Source: Thermococcus sp. CX2 (lineage in GTDB: Archaea > Methanobacteriota_B > Thermococci > Thermococcales > Thermococcaceae). Taken from it: a stretch of DNA of 64,000 nt. How positions within the stretch are numbered: position 1 is the stretch's first letter; every line of letters begins with the position of its first letter. Location of the stretch: positions 186,001 through 250,000 of the forward strand of contig NZ_SNUQ01000002.1 of assembly GCF_012027555.1 (NCBI RefSeq). The letters are read 5' to 3'. The notes beneath the pieces were generated by a model, which saw only the letters and a list, made by a program, of their open reading frames with translations, was not told the DNA's origin and did not search any database. Positions 21,284-30,488 of the stretch are shown in pieces. Made by a program: the position numbers and the translations under genes.

Positions 21284-21433
21284 AAGGCACCCTAACAGGT
21301 TGGAATGTATGTTTATTAAAGCTGCAGGTAAACTGAAACGGGGATTATCCAGCGGAGCTTGAAAGTTTTTCAGTGCACTAACGCCCCGCTCGAATAATAA
21401 CCGCAAGGAGCTTGCATCATTAAACAAAAACTG
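21284..21433. other. gene-free stretch between alaX remnant and the cDPGS-like gene
   Basis: A-T-rich spacer. It holds a TATA-like TTTAATAA (near 21313-21320, minus strand) that could once have served alaX. I see no coding frame, RNA boxes or repeats in it. Confidence 0.4.
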
Positions 21434-21487
21434 TTATAAATGCCAAAAACAAGACATTAGTGCCAAATTAAAAACTTTTGAGGTGGT
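21434..21487 (+). promoter_or_regulatory. promoter and ribosome site of the cDPGS-like gene
   Basis: TTATAAA (21434-21440) is a strong TATA box, giving a start near 21462. GAGGTGGT (21480-21487) is a near-perfect ribosome site four bases before the ATG at 21492. Together they suggest high expression. Confidence 0.65.
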
Positions 21488-21491
21488 CAAC

Positions 21492-22838
21492 ATGGCCGAA
21501 AAGAAAAGAAAGAGGGTACTCATTCTCGGTGCCGCCGGAAGGGACTTCCACAACTTCAACGTCTTCTTCAGGGACAACCCCGAGTACGAGGTCGTTGCCT
21601 TCACCGCAACCCAGATTCCCGACATAGAGGGCAGACTCTACCCACCCGAGCTTGCCGGCGAGCTCTACCCGAACGGAATACCGATATGGAGTGAGGACGA
21701 CCTTGAGAAGATAATCAAGGAGCACAACATTGATATCGTTGTCTTCGCCTACTCAGACGTCTCCCACGAGCACGTTATGCACCTCGCCTCTCGCGCTCAC
21801 TCCGCTGGCGCTGACTTCTGGCTCCTCGGTCCAAAGAGCACCATGCTCAAGTCCAGCAAGCCGGTTATAGCGGTTACCGCCGTCAGAACTGGCTGTGGAA
21901 AGAGCCAGACCTCGAGAAAGGTTGCTCAGCTCCTCCAGGAGATGGGCTACAAGGTCGTCGCCATAAGACACCCGATGCCCTACGGCGACCTTAGGAAGCA
22001 GATCGTCCAGCGCTTCGCCAGCTACGAGGACCTCGACAAGCACGAGTGCACCATCGAGGAGAGGGAAGAGTACGAGCCCTACATCGACAGGGGCATGATC
22101 GTTTACGCCGGAGTTGACTATGAGAAGATCCTCCGCGAGGCCGAGAAGGAGGCCGACATAATCCTCTGGGACGGCGGAAACAACGACTTCCCGTTCTACG
22201 AGCCGGACCTCTGGATAGTCGTTACCGACCCGCACAGGCCTGGCCACGAGCTCAAGTACCACCCAGGTGAGACCAACTTCAGGGCTGCTGATGTCATAAT
22301 CATCAACAAGATAGACACCGCCAACAGGGATGACATCCAGAAGGTCAGGGAGAGCATCGAGAAGGTTAACCCGAACGCCATCGTCATCGACGGCGCCTCA
22401 CCGCTCTACGTCGACAAGCCCGAGCTCATCAAGGGCAAGCGCGTTCTCGTCGTCGAGGACGGTCCGACCCTCACCCACGGCGGCATGAAGTACGGTGCCG
22501 GTTACATCGCCGCCAAGAAGTACGGAGCTAAGGAAATAATCGACCCGAGGCCCTACGCCGTCGGCTCAATCATCGAGACCTACAAGAAATACCCGCACCT
22601 CGACGTCATCCTCCCGGCCATGGGCTACGGCAAGAAGCAGATCAAGGAGCTCGAGGAGACCATCAACAGGGCCGATGCCGATGTGGTCGTCATAGGAACC
22701 CCGATCGACCTCAGGCGCGTCATGAAGCTCAACAAGCCGGCCGTCCGCGTCAGGTACGAGCTCGAGGAGATCGGCGAGCCGAAGCTCAAGGACATCCTCA
22801 AGGAGTTCGTCGAGAAGTGCGAGAAGCTCAAGAAGTGA
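21492..22838 (+). CDS. cyclic 2,3-diphosphoglycerate synthetase-like protein
   Basis: 448 residues. An N-terminal Rossmann-like region (L-G-A-A-G-R-D-F-H-N-F-N) is followed by a P-loop-like A-V-R-T-G-C-G-K-S-Q-T-S near residue 140 and a G-NTPase-like I-I-I-N-K-I-D. Homologues are annotated as cDPG synthetases or predicted GTPases (COG2403 group). Codon use is strongly biased to GC-ending codons, as expected of a highly expressed gene. The exact reaction in Thermococcales is not settled by sequence. Confidence 0.7.
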   Translation: MAEKKRKRVLILGAAGRDFHNFNVFFRDNPEYEVVAFTATQIPDIEGRLYPPELAGELYPNGIPIWSEDDLEKIIKEHNIDIVVFAYSDVSHEHVMHLASRAHSAGADFWLLGPKSTMLKSSKPVIAVTAVRTGCGKSQTSRKVAQLLQEMGYKVVAIRHPMPYGDLRKQIVQRFASYEDLDKHECTIEEREEYEPYIDRGMIVYAGVDYEKILREAEKEADIILWDGGNNDFPFYEPDLWIVVTDPHRPGHELKYHPGETNFRAADVIIINKIDTANRDDIQKVRESIEKVNPNAIVIDGASPLYVDKPELIKGKRVLVVEDGPTLTHGGMKYGAGYIAAKKYGAKEIIDPRPYAVGSIIETYKKYPHLDVILPAMGYGKKQIKELEETINRADADVVVIGTPIDLRRVMKLNKPAVRVRYELEEIGEPKLKDILKEFVEKCEKLKK

Positions 22839-22900
22839 GCTTCTCAATTCATTTCCGGAACTTTTTTATTTATTAAGGTCGTATAAGCTCCGGTGATGAT

Positions 22901-23155
22901 ATGGAGGAGATGATTTTCTTTGCAGGATTCTTCTGGATATTGGCTCTGATAGCACTGGCGGCTACGATATGGGTTATCTACGACGTCTTCGTCAACCAGA
23001 AGGCGATGCCTGACATCGAGAAGGTGGTCTGGGTTCTTGTGGCGCTGTTCCTCGGCTGGATCGGCGCGATAATCTATTACTTCGTCGTCAAAGCGAGCGG
23101 CAAGTACGAGAGGCCACCAGAAGAGGAAACGCCCGATGAGCTCAAGGTATATTAA
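22901..23155 (+). CDS. small two-helix membrane protein, PLD N-terminal-like
   Basis: 84 residues with two transmembrane helices (about 5-30 and 44-64). The pattern W-V-L-V-A-L-F-L-G-W-I-G-A-I-I-Y-Y-F-V matches the phospholipase D N-terminal membrane domain family found as small stand-alone proteins. GGTGA precedes the ATG by five bases and an A-T-rich TATA-like run lies at 22862-22876. Function unknown. Confidence 0.75.
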   Translation: MEEMIFFAGFFWILALIALAATIWVIYDVFVNQKAMPDIEKVVWVLVALFLGWIGAIIYYFVVKASGKYERPPEEETPDELKVY

Positions 23156-23166
23156 CCCAAAACCTT

Positions 23167-23257
23167 TTAGGCATGACGCCTAACTATCCCTGCCCGGGGA
23201 GCACCGCCGAAGGCGGAGTCAATGAACTTGGGCGGGTTATTACCCCCTTTATAAATT
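23167..23257. ncRNA. possible structured RNA or terminator in a convergent gap
   Basis: Two folded units lie between converging genes: TTAGGC-ATGAC-GCCTAA (23167-23183), and a two-tier hairpin with outer stem CCTGCCC (23189-23195) / GGGCGGG (23230-23236) and inner stem CCGCC-GAA-GGCGG (23204-23216), separated by asymmetric internal loops. Minus strand AATTTATAAA (23248-23257) resembles a TATA box, but its predicted start falls near the outer stem rather than clearly before it. No C/D or ACA box is visible. It could be a 3' UTR structure of the upstream gene or an independent RNA. Confidence 0.35.
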
Positions 23258-23321
23258 GTGAAAACGGTTCTTCTTAAGATTCATAAATGGTTGAAAAGCG
23301 GGAGTTCCCAGCCTGTATAAA

Positions 23322-23735
23322 TCACTCACCCAAGACCTGAACTATCACCCTTCTCCTCCTCGGCCTCACGTCCAGCTCGACGAAAAATATCTGCTGCCAT
23401 ATCCCCCGGACGAGCTTTCCATCAACCACAGGAAAGCACTCGCTCGCCCCGAGGAGCGTGGCCCTTATATGGGAGTGGGCGTTGTCGTCGATTCTGTCGT
23501 GAAGGTAGCCCTTGCCTTTGGGTATGAGCTCTCTCAGGGCCCTCTTGAAGTCCTCCAAGAGACCTGACTCGTGCTCTATCGTAACTATCGCCCCAGTAGC
23601 GCCGGGAACGAAGACGAGGACCTGGCCGTTCTTTATTCCCGACTCCTCGACAATTCTCTCGACCTCATGAGTTATGTCCACGAGGTCAATCTCGCCCTTC
23701 GTTGGGAAGTGAAGCTCCTTCGTGACGACCTTCAT
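23322..23735 (-). CDS. YjbQ family protein (UPF0047)
   Basis: 137 residues, short beta-rich YjbQ fold. H-E-S-G-L-L-E-D, Y-L-H-D-R-I-D-D-N-A-H-S-H and G-I-W-Q-Q-I-F-F-V-E-L-D are family hallmarks with putative metal-binding His residues. Some bacterial members show weak thiamin phosphate synthase activity; the true role is unknown. The ATG at 23735 directly follows GGTGGTGGT. It overlaps the VanZ-like gene by 50 bases and lies two genes downstream of ThiR. Confidence 0.88.
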   Translation of the reverse strand: MKVVTKELHFPTKGEIDLVDITHEVERIVEESGIKNGQVLVFVPGATGAIVTIEHESGLLEDFKRALRELIPKGKGYLHDRIDDNAHSHIRATLLGASECFPVVDGKLVRGIWQQIFFVELDVRPRRRRVIVQVLGE

Positions 23736-24015
23736 ACCACCACCCAAGGAGAACTCCAAAGCCAAATCCTATTAGATTTGCGGCCATGTCGTAGGGCGAG
23801 AAAGTCCTGCCCGGGACGAATAGCTGGAGAAACTCGAGAAGGAAAGGCAGGGGGAGGAGGTAAAGGAAAGCAGACCATCCGAGGAAACCCAAAATGACGA
23901 ACTCCAAGAAATGGACCACCTTATCACCGTGGGCAACGGGGGCAGAGGGTGTTCTAGGGGAGAGATTGAGAATGAAAAGCAGAAGGATATAAAGGACGAG
24001 TAGCTTCCGCCTCAA
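23686..24015 (-). CDS. VanZ-like membrane protein
   Basis: 109 residues with three to four hydrophobic helices. D-K-V-V-H-F-L-E-F-V-I-L-G-F, E-F-L-Q-L-F-V-P-G-R and D-M-A-A-N-L-I-G are the VanZ-like signature. Biological role in archaea is unknown. Its ATG overlaps the thiR stop by four bases, so it is probably co-transcribed. Confidence 0.75.
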   Translation of the reverse strand: MRRKLLVLYILLLFILNLSPRTPSAPVAHGDKVVHFLEFVILGFLGWSAFLYLLPLPFLLEFLQLFVPGRTFSPYDMAANLIGFGFGVLLGWWYEGRHEGASLPNEGRD

Positions 24016-24902
24016 AGGCCATTCACCAGCCTCTTGAGCTTCTCCACGACCTCGAAGGGATCCCTCCCAAAGAGATAAACCACAGGCTCAACTCCAAAGC
24101 CACCCTCGTCCACCACGGCATCGTGGGTTCCATCCCTGAATGCATCTGCGATTATCTTGACGGCCTCGTCTTCCCCCAGCCCCCCGGTCTTAACCCTCGC
24201 AACGTTGAAACCCGCCCTTTCCAGGGCTAATTCAATGTCACTACCATAACGTATGTTCAGGACGCTCCTGACCTCTGGCCGAACCTTTCCAAGTTCCACG
24301 AGTATGCCAGCGGTGAAGCTGCTCGCGCCGAACTCGGGTGGCAAAGCGAAGGCCTTCCCCTTAACTGCCGTGATTCTCCCCGGAATGGCCGCGACGTCCT
24401 CAGAGCCTCCAGGGTTTGGAAGGGAATACGCGAAGTTGCTCCTGACCTCTGGAATAAGCGAGGGGAAAGCCTCGTTTCTGAGAAGCTCGTTAAGGGCCAA
24501 GTTAAGTCTCTCCAGTATCTCACCCCTCGTGGGTTGAGCTGAAAACAGCGACCTGCAAGCTTTCTCACTTATCCCGGCGTATTCTGAATAAAACCTGCAC
24601 AGAAAACCGCTCTGGAAGAGTTCGAAGAGCCTGCGGGAGGTCAAAACTATGGCGTCCTCTTTAGTTCCACCGAAGAGGATTAGCTTCGACACTTCGGAGG
24701 CGAGCTTTTCGAGCTCATCGGCGACCTCCTTTGGGGGAACCTTGTATTTCCCTGCAAGATACTTGCTCACCATAGCCTGGGTTATGCCGAGATACCCAGC
24801 TATCTGGGCCTGCTTCATGCCACTCTTATAAAGGTTCTCAGCTATCTTGGCCCTGATGAAAGGCATGAGCTCCTCGGCAACGTAGAGGCTCGGCGTCCTC
24901 AT
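24012..24902 (-). CDS. thiR: ThiR-type thiamine regulator (HTH-ThiN)
   Basis: 296 residues. The N-terminal helix-turn-helix (about 14-55: K-Q-A-Q-I-A-G-Y-L-G-I-T-Q-A-M-V-S-K-Y) is joined to a C-terminal ThiN domain (about 125-290: I-P-G-R-I-T, R-Y-G-S-D-I-E, D-E-G-G-F-G-V-E-P). Stand-alone HTH-ThiN proteins are archaeal repressors of thiamine genes that sense thiamin phosphate. GGTGAT precedes the ATG. It heads a probable thiR-vanZ-yjbQ unit divergent from pyrB. Confidence 0.85.
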   Translation of the reverse strand: MRTPSLYVAEELMPFIRAKIAENLYKSGMKQAQIAGYLGITQAMVSKYLAGKYKVPPKEVADELEKLASEVSKLILFGGTKEDAIVLTSRRLFELFQSGFLCRFYSEYAGISEKACRSLFSAQPTRGEILERLNLALNELLRNEAFPSLIPEVRSNFAYSLPNPGGSEDVAAIPGRITAVKGKAFALPPEFGASSFTAGILVELGKVRPEVRSVLNIRYGSDIELALERAGFNVARVKTGGLGEDEAVKIIADAFRDGTHDAVVDEGGFGVEPVVYLFGRDPFEVVEKLKRLVNGL

Positions 24903-24945
24903 AGCATCACCCTAAAACCTAGTTATTGAAGATTCGAACTGGGGT

Positions 24946-25949
<1,004 letters not shown>

Positions 25950-26084
25950 ATGGCCTCGTTAACCAAGCATCCCCCTCAGAACATATGGAGTGGGGATGCG
26001 TTTGAGGGGGAGCCCGTAGTGGAGACCCCCGAACTTCCGCCAGCGCTTGCGAAGGCAAGGGCTGAAGTCCTGGGGGTGCTGTGA
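25950..26084 (+). CDS. 44-codon ORF exactly between pyrB and pyrI
   Basis: An ATG follows the pyrB TGA with no gap, runs 44 codons (M-A-S-L-T-K-H-P-P-Q-N-I-W-S-G) to a TGA, which is followed at once by the pyrI ATG. All three share one frame, and both junctions look alike: GGGGGTG, four bases, GAATGGCC. It is Pro/Glu/Ala-rich, lacks a membrane segment, and ends L-G-V-L like PyrB. It may be a real microprotein made by reinitiation or an inserted linker arising from local duplication. I do not recognise it. Confidence 0.45.
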   Translation: MASLTKHPPQNIWSGDAFEGEPVVETPELPPALAKARAEVLGVL

Positions 26085-26540
26085 ATGGCCGAGCTCAAGG
26101 TTACCGCGATTAAGGAAGGAACCGTTATAGACCATATTCCGGCCGGAAAGGGCCTCAAGGTCATCGAGATACTCCGCCTAAACATGCCTAACGGGGGAGT
26201 TTTGCTCCTTGCCTCAAACGTCCACAGCAAAAAACTCGGCAAGAAGGACATCGTCAAGGTTGAAGGCCGCTTCCTGAGCGAGGAGGAGGTCAACAAGATA
26301 GCTCTGATAGCCCCAACGGCCACCGTAAACATAGTGAGGGACTACAAGGTGGCTGAGAAGTTCAAGGTCGAAATTCCTGAGGAGATAAGCGGAATCCTCC
26401 GCTGCGCCAATCCCAACTGCGTCAGCAACCACGAATACGTTACTTCGAAGTTCTACGTCGTCTCAAGGGAACCTCTGAAAGTGCGCTGCCACTACTGCGA
26501 GAGGACGATGGAGGAAAGTGAGATTCTGAGCAACCTCTGA
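26085..26540 (+). CDS. pyrI: aspartate carbamoyltransferase regulatory chain
   Basis: 151 residues. An N-terminal allosteric nucleotide-binding domain is followed by a C-terminal zinc domain with C-A-N-P-N-C and C-H-Y-C. Forms the dodecameric ATCase with PyrB. Start at the ATG abutting the preceding TGA. Confidence 0.96.
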   Translation: MAELKVTAIKEGTVIDHIPAGKGLKVIEILRLNMPNGGVLLLASNVHSKKLGKKDIVKVEGRFLSEEEVNKIALIAPTATVNIVRDYKVAEKFKVEIPEEISGILRCANPNCVSNHEYVTSKFYVVSREPLKVRCHYCERTMEESEILSNL

Positions 26541-26587
26541 GAAATGCTTATAATCTCTGCCCCCTTTATTTTTTAATTGTGAGTGGT

Positions 26588-28150
26588 ATGAAAAGAGCCA
26601 TCGCTGCGTTAGTAATTGCGTTCATTCTCATCGTGAGCATAGCCGGATTCGTTTACAGGGGGAGCCCATCAAAGACAGGCCCCATCGGAATCCGGATCAC
26701 AAAAAACGAGGAGGACGTTAGGATATACGCAATGATCGAAAACGAAAACGCCGCCTTTGAGATGGCTCTTTTTAATATCGAGATTGGTGATGCAAAGATA
26801 AACAAGACCAACGTTCCGATGCTGGCTTACATCGGAGCGCCCGGGAGGGTTGTGTTCAAGATTAAAGGCTGGGCAATCAACTGGAACGGCGTTGAATTCG
26901 ACGTCAGTGGAAAAGTAACCGTAAGCACAGAGGCCGGAAAGACCTACCTGATAACGCTGGAGCCCGTCCACGAGCCGGGCATCTTTGTTATGAGGCTCGA
27001 CGAAAAGTTCAGCGGCGTCATCGGCTGGGACGTACCGACCACCATATTTCTCGATGATTCCACAGCCGTAGGGGATATCCTCGCGCGGGCAGGCTTTCCC
27101 ACCGAGCTCACGGTCAACAAAGAGCTGAGGGAGAAGTACTTTAACTTATGGAAGGAAACCGGGAACCTGAGCTACCTCCAGGCATACAGAGATTTAAGCT
27201 ACCACATCAAAACACTCGGCCTGATGGCCAAGCTTGGCAGCCTCCATGGGCCCGCAGTCAGGACTCTAGTCCTAGGCCTCAGGGCCACAGATTATTACTA
27301 CGCCCACTGGAGCGAGCCGGGAAGGAAAGACATGACCATTGTCTTCTTCAATGACTCCCCGTATTACGGGGCACTCAAAGTCCCTGACGGCCCGATGTGG
27401 AGCAGGCTGCCGTTCATCTACTACACCGCGAGGGGCTTCAACTTATACCCGGTCTCGGCACTCCACTGGGCCCAGATATACTACGAGAGAGGCGATTACG
27501 ATGCCATGCTCGAAATCCTGGACGAGCTTCTTCCGTTCGCCACCCACGGCACCTACAACGACACTGAATACGCGGTCTTCCACATCTATTTCCACTTCCA
27601 GAACGCGAGCGTCCCGTGGGTTTCAGGCTACGCCCAGGGCATGGCAGCAGGGCTTTACGCACTGGCATACAACCTCACTGAAAACGAAACTTATCTCGAA
27701 ACCGCGAGGCTCTTCCTGAACTCATTCGACCTCCCGCTCGGTCAGAACGGCTTCGTTGTCCAGACGAAATACGGCCCCTGGTACCTGGAGTACAACTACT
27801 ACCCCAGTGAACTCGTTCTGAACGGCCACATAATAGCTCTCCAGGGGCTGTACCACTACTGGAAAGTCACAGGCGACGAGAGGGCTTACGACCTCTTCTG
27901 GAAGGGCGCGATGAGCGTCAAAAAAGCCCTGCCCGATTTTGACACCGGGGACTGGAGCAGGTACGCGAGCATCTACGACTCCTCGAGCGAGTTCTACCAC
28001 AGGCTACACATAAAGCTCCTCGTCTGGCTCTACGTGAAAACAGGTGCCGAGATCTTCCTGGAGTATGCGGAGAAGTGGAACGAATACCTAAAAGAAAGAG
28101 GGCTAAAGCCAGAGAACATCCCCCGGCTACTCAAGGATATGGGGAAGTGA
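26588..28150 (+). CDS. membrane-anchored D-glucuronyl C5-epimerase-like protein
   Basis: About 520 residues. An N-terminal transmembrane anchor (about 3-23) is followed by a beta-rich region and an alpha/alpha-barrel. The C-terminal part (N-G-H-I-I-A-L-Q-G-L-Y, D-T-G-D-W-S-R-Y, Y-H-R-L-H-I-K-L-L) matches the C-terminal domain of heparosan glucuronyl C5-epimerases. It may modify a uronic-acid-containing surface glycan or N-glycan; activity is inference. ATG at 26588 follows GAGTGGT. The 3' end overlaps the converging ECF gene by 24 bases. Confidence 0.78.
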   Translation: MKRAIAALVIAFILIVSIAGFVYRGSPSKTGPIGIRITKNEEDVRIYAMIENENAAFEMALFNIEIGDAKINKTNVPMLAYIGAPGRVVFKIKGWAINWNGVEFDVSGKVTVSTEAGKTYLITLEPVHEPGIFVMRLDEKFSGVIGWDVPTTIFLDDSTAVGDILARAGFPTELTVNKELREKYFNLWKETGNLSYLQAYRDLSYHIKTLGLMAKLGSLHGPAVRTLVLGLRATDYYYAHWSEPGRKDMTIVFFNDSPYYGALKVPDGPMWSRLPFIYYTARGFNLYPVSALHWAQIYYERGDYDAMLEILDELLPFATHGTYNDTEYAVFHIYFHFQNASVPWVSGYAQGMAAGLYALAYNLTENETYLETARLFLNSFDLPLGQNGFVVQTKYGPWYLEYNYYPSELVLNGHIIALQGLYHYWKVTGDERAYDLFWKGAMSVKKALPDFDTGDWSRYASIYDSSSEFYHRLHIKLLVWLYVKTGAEIFLEYAEKWNEYLKERGLKPENIPRLLKDMGK

Positions 28151-28720
28151 CCTCAACACGGGCAGCGTTGCCGCCAGGCCCACGAAGACGTCTATGGCGC
28201 TCTGTACGGCGTTCGGCAGGCCGATAGCAACCCAGAAGGGCACGTGGGTCCACTCCTCGACGGTCTGAACCACGAGCTCCCTGGGGACGCCGAGCCATAT
28301 CGGGAGGGCGTAGTAGTAGTTGAGCGCGAGCATGAGGGGTATCCTGATGGCTATTCCAGCGAGAAAGCCAAGGATGGCAAAGAGGATGACCTTCTCCGTG
28401 GAGGCATTCTCAAAGTCGAAGCGCGTTATTCTCCTGGAGATTTCAAGGCCTATGAGAACGGCCAAAGTCGCGGTGGCCTTCATGCTGGCTCCGAGCCAGC
28501 TTGAGGGGGAGACTATGCTCAGCCCAACGAAGAGCAGGAAAACCGCAACGAGACCGCCCATGAACCCCGTGAGGAAGTAGGCCATCACTACTGGAACCGC
28601 GACGAGGTCTATCTTCATGCCCCACATGGTGGGCATCTCTATTGGCATGACCTCAAGCATCAGCGAAAGACCGAGCATCATTCCGATTACCGCTATTTCC
28701 CTTGGCGTAAGCTTCCTCAT
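28127..28720 (-). CDS. ECF transporter substrate-binding (S) component
   Basis: 197 residues, about six transmembrane helices. The pattern of short loops, M-K-I-D-L-V-A-V-P-V-V-M-A-Y and P-S-S-W-L-G-A-S-M-K-A-T-A fits ECF S components, which capture a vitamin and dock with the shared EcfAAT module. Riboflavin-type is possible; thiamine or others are not excluded. The frame runs upstream, but GGTGGGG before the ATG at 28720 fixes the start. A dyad operator and TATA box lie immediately upstream. Confidence 0.75.
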   Translation of the reverse strand: MRKLTPREIAVIGMMLGLSLMLEVMPIEMPTMWGMKIDLVAVPVVMAYFLTGFMGGLVAVFLLFVGLSIVSPSSWLGASMKATATLAVLIGLEISRRITRFDFENASTEKVILFAILGFLAGIAIRIPLMLALNYYYALPIWLGVPRELVVQTVEEWTHVPFWVAIGLPNAVQSAIDVFVGLAATLPVLRSLPHILE

Positions 28721-28738
28721 GTTCCCCACCGCAGGGAG

Positions 28739-28781
28739 ATTTGTTCCAAGATTTATAAATATTTGTTCCATATATGGAACA
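28739..28781 (-). promoter_or_regulatory. operator and promoter of the ECF S gene
   Basis: TGTTCCATATATGGAACA (28764-28781) is a perfect 18-bp palindrome. ATTTGTTCC occurs at 28761-28769 and again at 28739-28747, spaced 22 bases, about two helical turns. The TATA box ATTTATAAAT (28751-28760) lies between them. This layout is what one expects for cooperative binding of a vitamin-responsive regulator; the regulator is unknown. Confidence 0.7.
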
Positions 28782-28809
28782 TACGTGGGCATCTTAAGGT
28801 GCAAGTTTT

Positions 28810-29118
28810 ATGAAGAATCTTCCACACTTTTCTCCGGTGGTGCAGGTGATTACCACAAGACCATGCACAAGCATGAAAGCAGTAACGATAGTTCCAGAAA
28901 AGAAGTACCGCATTGACCTCAGAGAACTATGCGAATGCCTCAAAAAGAGAGAATACAGAGTAAAAAAGGTCACCCCATTCCTTGCCATCGTGAGCAGGGA
29001 GTTTGAGGTGAGCATCTTTCCCAGCGGCAGAATCATAGTCCGGGACACTTCCGACGAGAAAGAAGCCTTAAAAATAGCCAGGGAAATCTACGAATGCATA
29101 GAGGACCCAGGTGGTTGA
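28810..29118 (+). CDS. small protein with TBP-like half-repeat
   Basis: 102 residues from the first ATG; an internal ATG at 28873 would give 81. The C-terminal half (V-S-I-F-P-S-G-R-I-I-V, then E-A-L-K-I-A-R-E-I-Y) resembles one half of a TATA-binding-protein fold. AAGGTG lies about nine bases before 28810. It precedes the next gene without a gap, so the four genes 28810-31060 form one operon. Function unknown. Confidence 0.55.
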   Translation: MKNLPHFSPVVQVITTRPCTSMKAVTIVPEKKYRIDLRELCECLKKREYRVKKVTPFLAIVSREFEVSIFPSGRIIVRDTSDEKEALKIAREIYECIEDPGG

Positions 29119-29919
29119 ATGAGAAGTGTCCCAGAAATAGAGGCGCTCGTGAAAAAAATCAGAAGGGAAAACGGCTTTCCAGATACTCCGTTCAGGATAG
29201 ACGAGGTCCGCTATGACCCGGAGGGCGACAAGCTCTTCATAATAGCCCATGACAGGACAGATAAAAGTGTTGTGATCGGTAACAGCTTCGTCATAGGAAA
29301 GCTCAGGAACGCACTCGGCGTCAAGCAGGTGACAGTCTACTCGAACCTCGACCTCGAGATAAAGCGGAGGAAGCTGAGGAAAAACGCTGAGCTCGTGAGG
29401 GGAACGGTTCTTGAGTTTCTGCTCCCAATAATAGATGCCGAAATGAAATTCCCACCGAGGAAATGGCCGGAAGTTAAAGGGAACGTAAAAACACTCGTCT
29501 TCCTGAGCTTCAACGCAAAAGCCCTGATTGGCTTTGCGAGGAGGCTGAACCTCGAATACGATACAGTTGGAATACGCTACGCGTTCCCCAAGCTCGAATA
29601 CGAGGCCATCGAAGGAGAGCCAAGGGAAATTTTGTTCCCCAACGAGGAAAGGCTCCTGGGTCTTGCCAAGGATAGGGACGCAAAACTTGTCCTTGCAGAC
29701 TTCCCCTTTGAAGTAAAATTCAAAGATGGAGTTGCGCTCTTGAATCCATTCAGATTCCTCCACATAGGGTTTTTCGAGCTGAAATATCTGTTCGGCTTTG
29801 AGAAACCGGTGATCTACGATAAGAAAGCCCTTGTAGAGTTCATTATCGGCCTGACCTACGAAGGCCTGATGGAATCGACGGACGGTGCAAACCTGATATG
29901 GAGGATGTGGAAGAGATGA
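29119..29919 (+). CDS. conserved hypothetical protein
   Basis: 266 residues, no signal peptide or membrane segment. Charged, mixed alpha/beta composition. A basic stretch lies near residues 78-90 (E-I-K-R-R-K-L-R-K-N). I do not recognise its family. It overlaps the next gene by four bases (ATGA) and follows the TBP-like gene directly, so its role is probably linked to that operon. Confidence 0.6.
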   Translation: MRSVPEIEALVKKIRRENGFPDTPFRIDEVRYDPEGDKLFIIAHDRTDKSVVIGNSFVIGKLRNALGVKQVTVYSNLDLEIKRRKLRKNAELVRGTVLEFLLPIIDAEMKFPPRKWPEVKGNVKTLVFLSFNAKALIGFARRLNLEYDTVGIRYAFPKLEYEAIEGEPREILFPNEERLLGLAKDRDAKLVLADFPFEVKFKDGVALLNPFRFLHIGFFELKYLFGFEKPVIYDKKALVEFIIGLTYEGLMESTDGANLIWRMWKR

Positions 29920-30488
29920 TAGTAGGTGTCGTCGGTAAGATAGCGGCGGGAAAGACAACCATTGCAAAGTTCTTCGAGGAGAAGGGCTTCTGCCGCGTGA
30001 GCTGCAGCGAGCCGCTGATCGACCTCCTCACCCACAACGTCAAGGACTACTCGTGGATTCCGGAGCTGCCTGAGAAAGGGGAACCCACGAGGGAGAGGCT
30101 CATAGAGTTCGGGAAGTACCTGAAGGACAGGTACGGCGGGGACGTGCTCATAAGGCTCGCCATTGACAAGAAGAGGCACTGCAGGAACATCGTCATTGAC
30201 GGAGTCCGCTCCAAGGAGGAGATAGAGGCCATAAAACGTGCCGGCGGCGTCGTGATCTACGTTGACGCCGACCCAGAGACACGCTTCAAGCGCCTCATGG
30301 ACAGAAAAGCAGGGAAAGACAGGGGCATTAAACGTTTCGAAGACTTTAAGAGGATGGACGACGCCGAGGAAGAGCTTTACCATACCTCAAAGCTGAAAGA
30401 CATGGCAGACTATGTGATAGTTAACGATGGAACCCTAGAGGAGCTCCGTCGAAGGGTTGAGGAGATAATAAGGAAGGTGGTCGAATGA
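29916..30488 (+). CDS. P-loop nucleotide kinase, dephospho-CoA-kinase-like
   Basis: 190 residues. Walker A G-K-I-A-A-G-K-T-T is at the very N-terminus; I-V-I-D-G-V-R-S-K-E-E and V-D-A-D-P-E-T-R-F-K-R are the acceptor and lid regions of NMP/dephospho-CoA kinase folds. ATG at 29916 overlaps the upstream stop; an earlier in-frame ATG at 29898 is less likely. Substrate unknown. Confidence 0.75.
   Translation: MIVGVVGKIAAGKTTIAKFFEEKGFCRVSCSEPLIDLLTHNVKDYSWIPELPEKGEPTRERLIEFGKYLKDRYGGDVLIRLAIDKKRHCRNIVIDGVRSKEEIEAIKRAGGVVIYVDADPETRFKRLMDRKAGKDRGIKRFEDFKRMDDAEEELYHTSKLKDMADYVIVNDGTLEELRRRVEEIIRKVVE

Noticed and set aside
29068-29967. 299-codon minus-strand frame over the hypothetical gene
   Set aside because: Antisense shadow. 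The plus-strand frame has ATGA overlaps on both sides.
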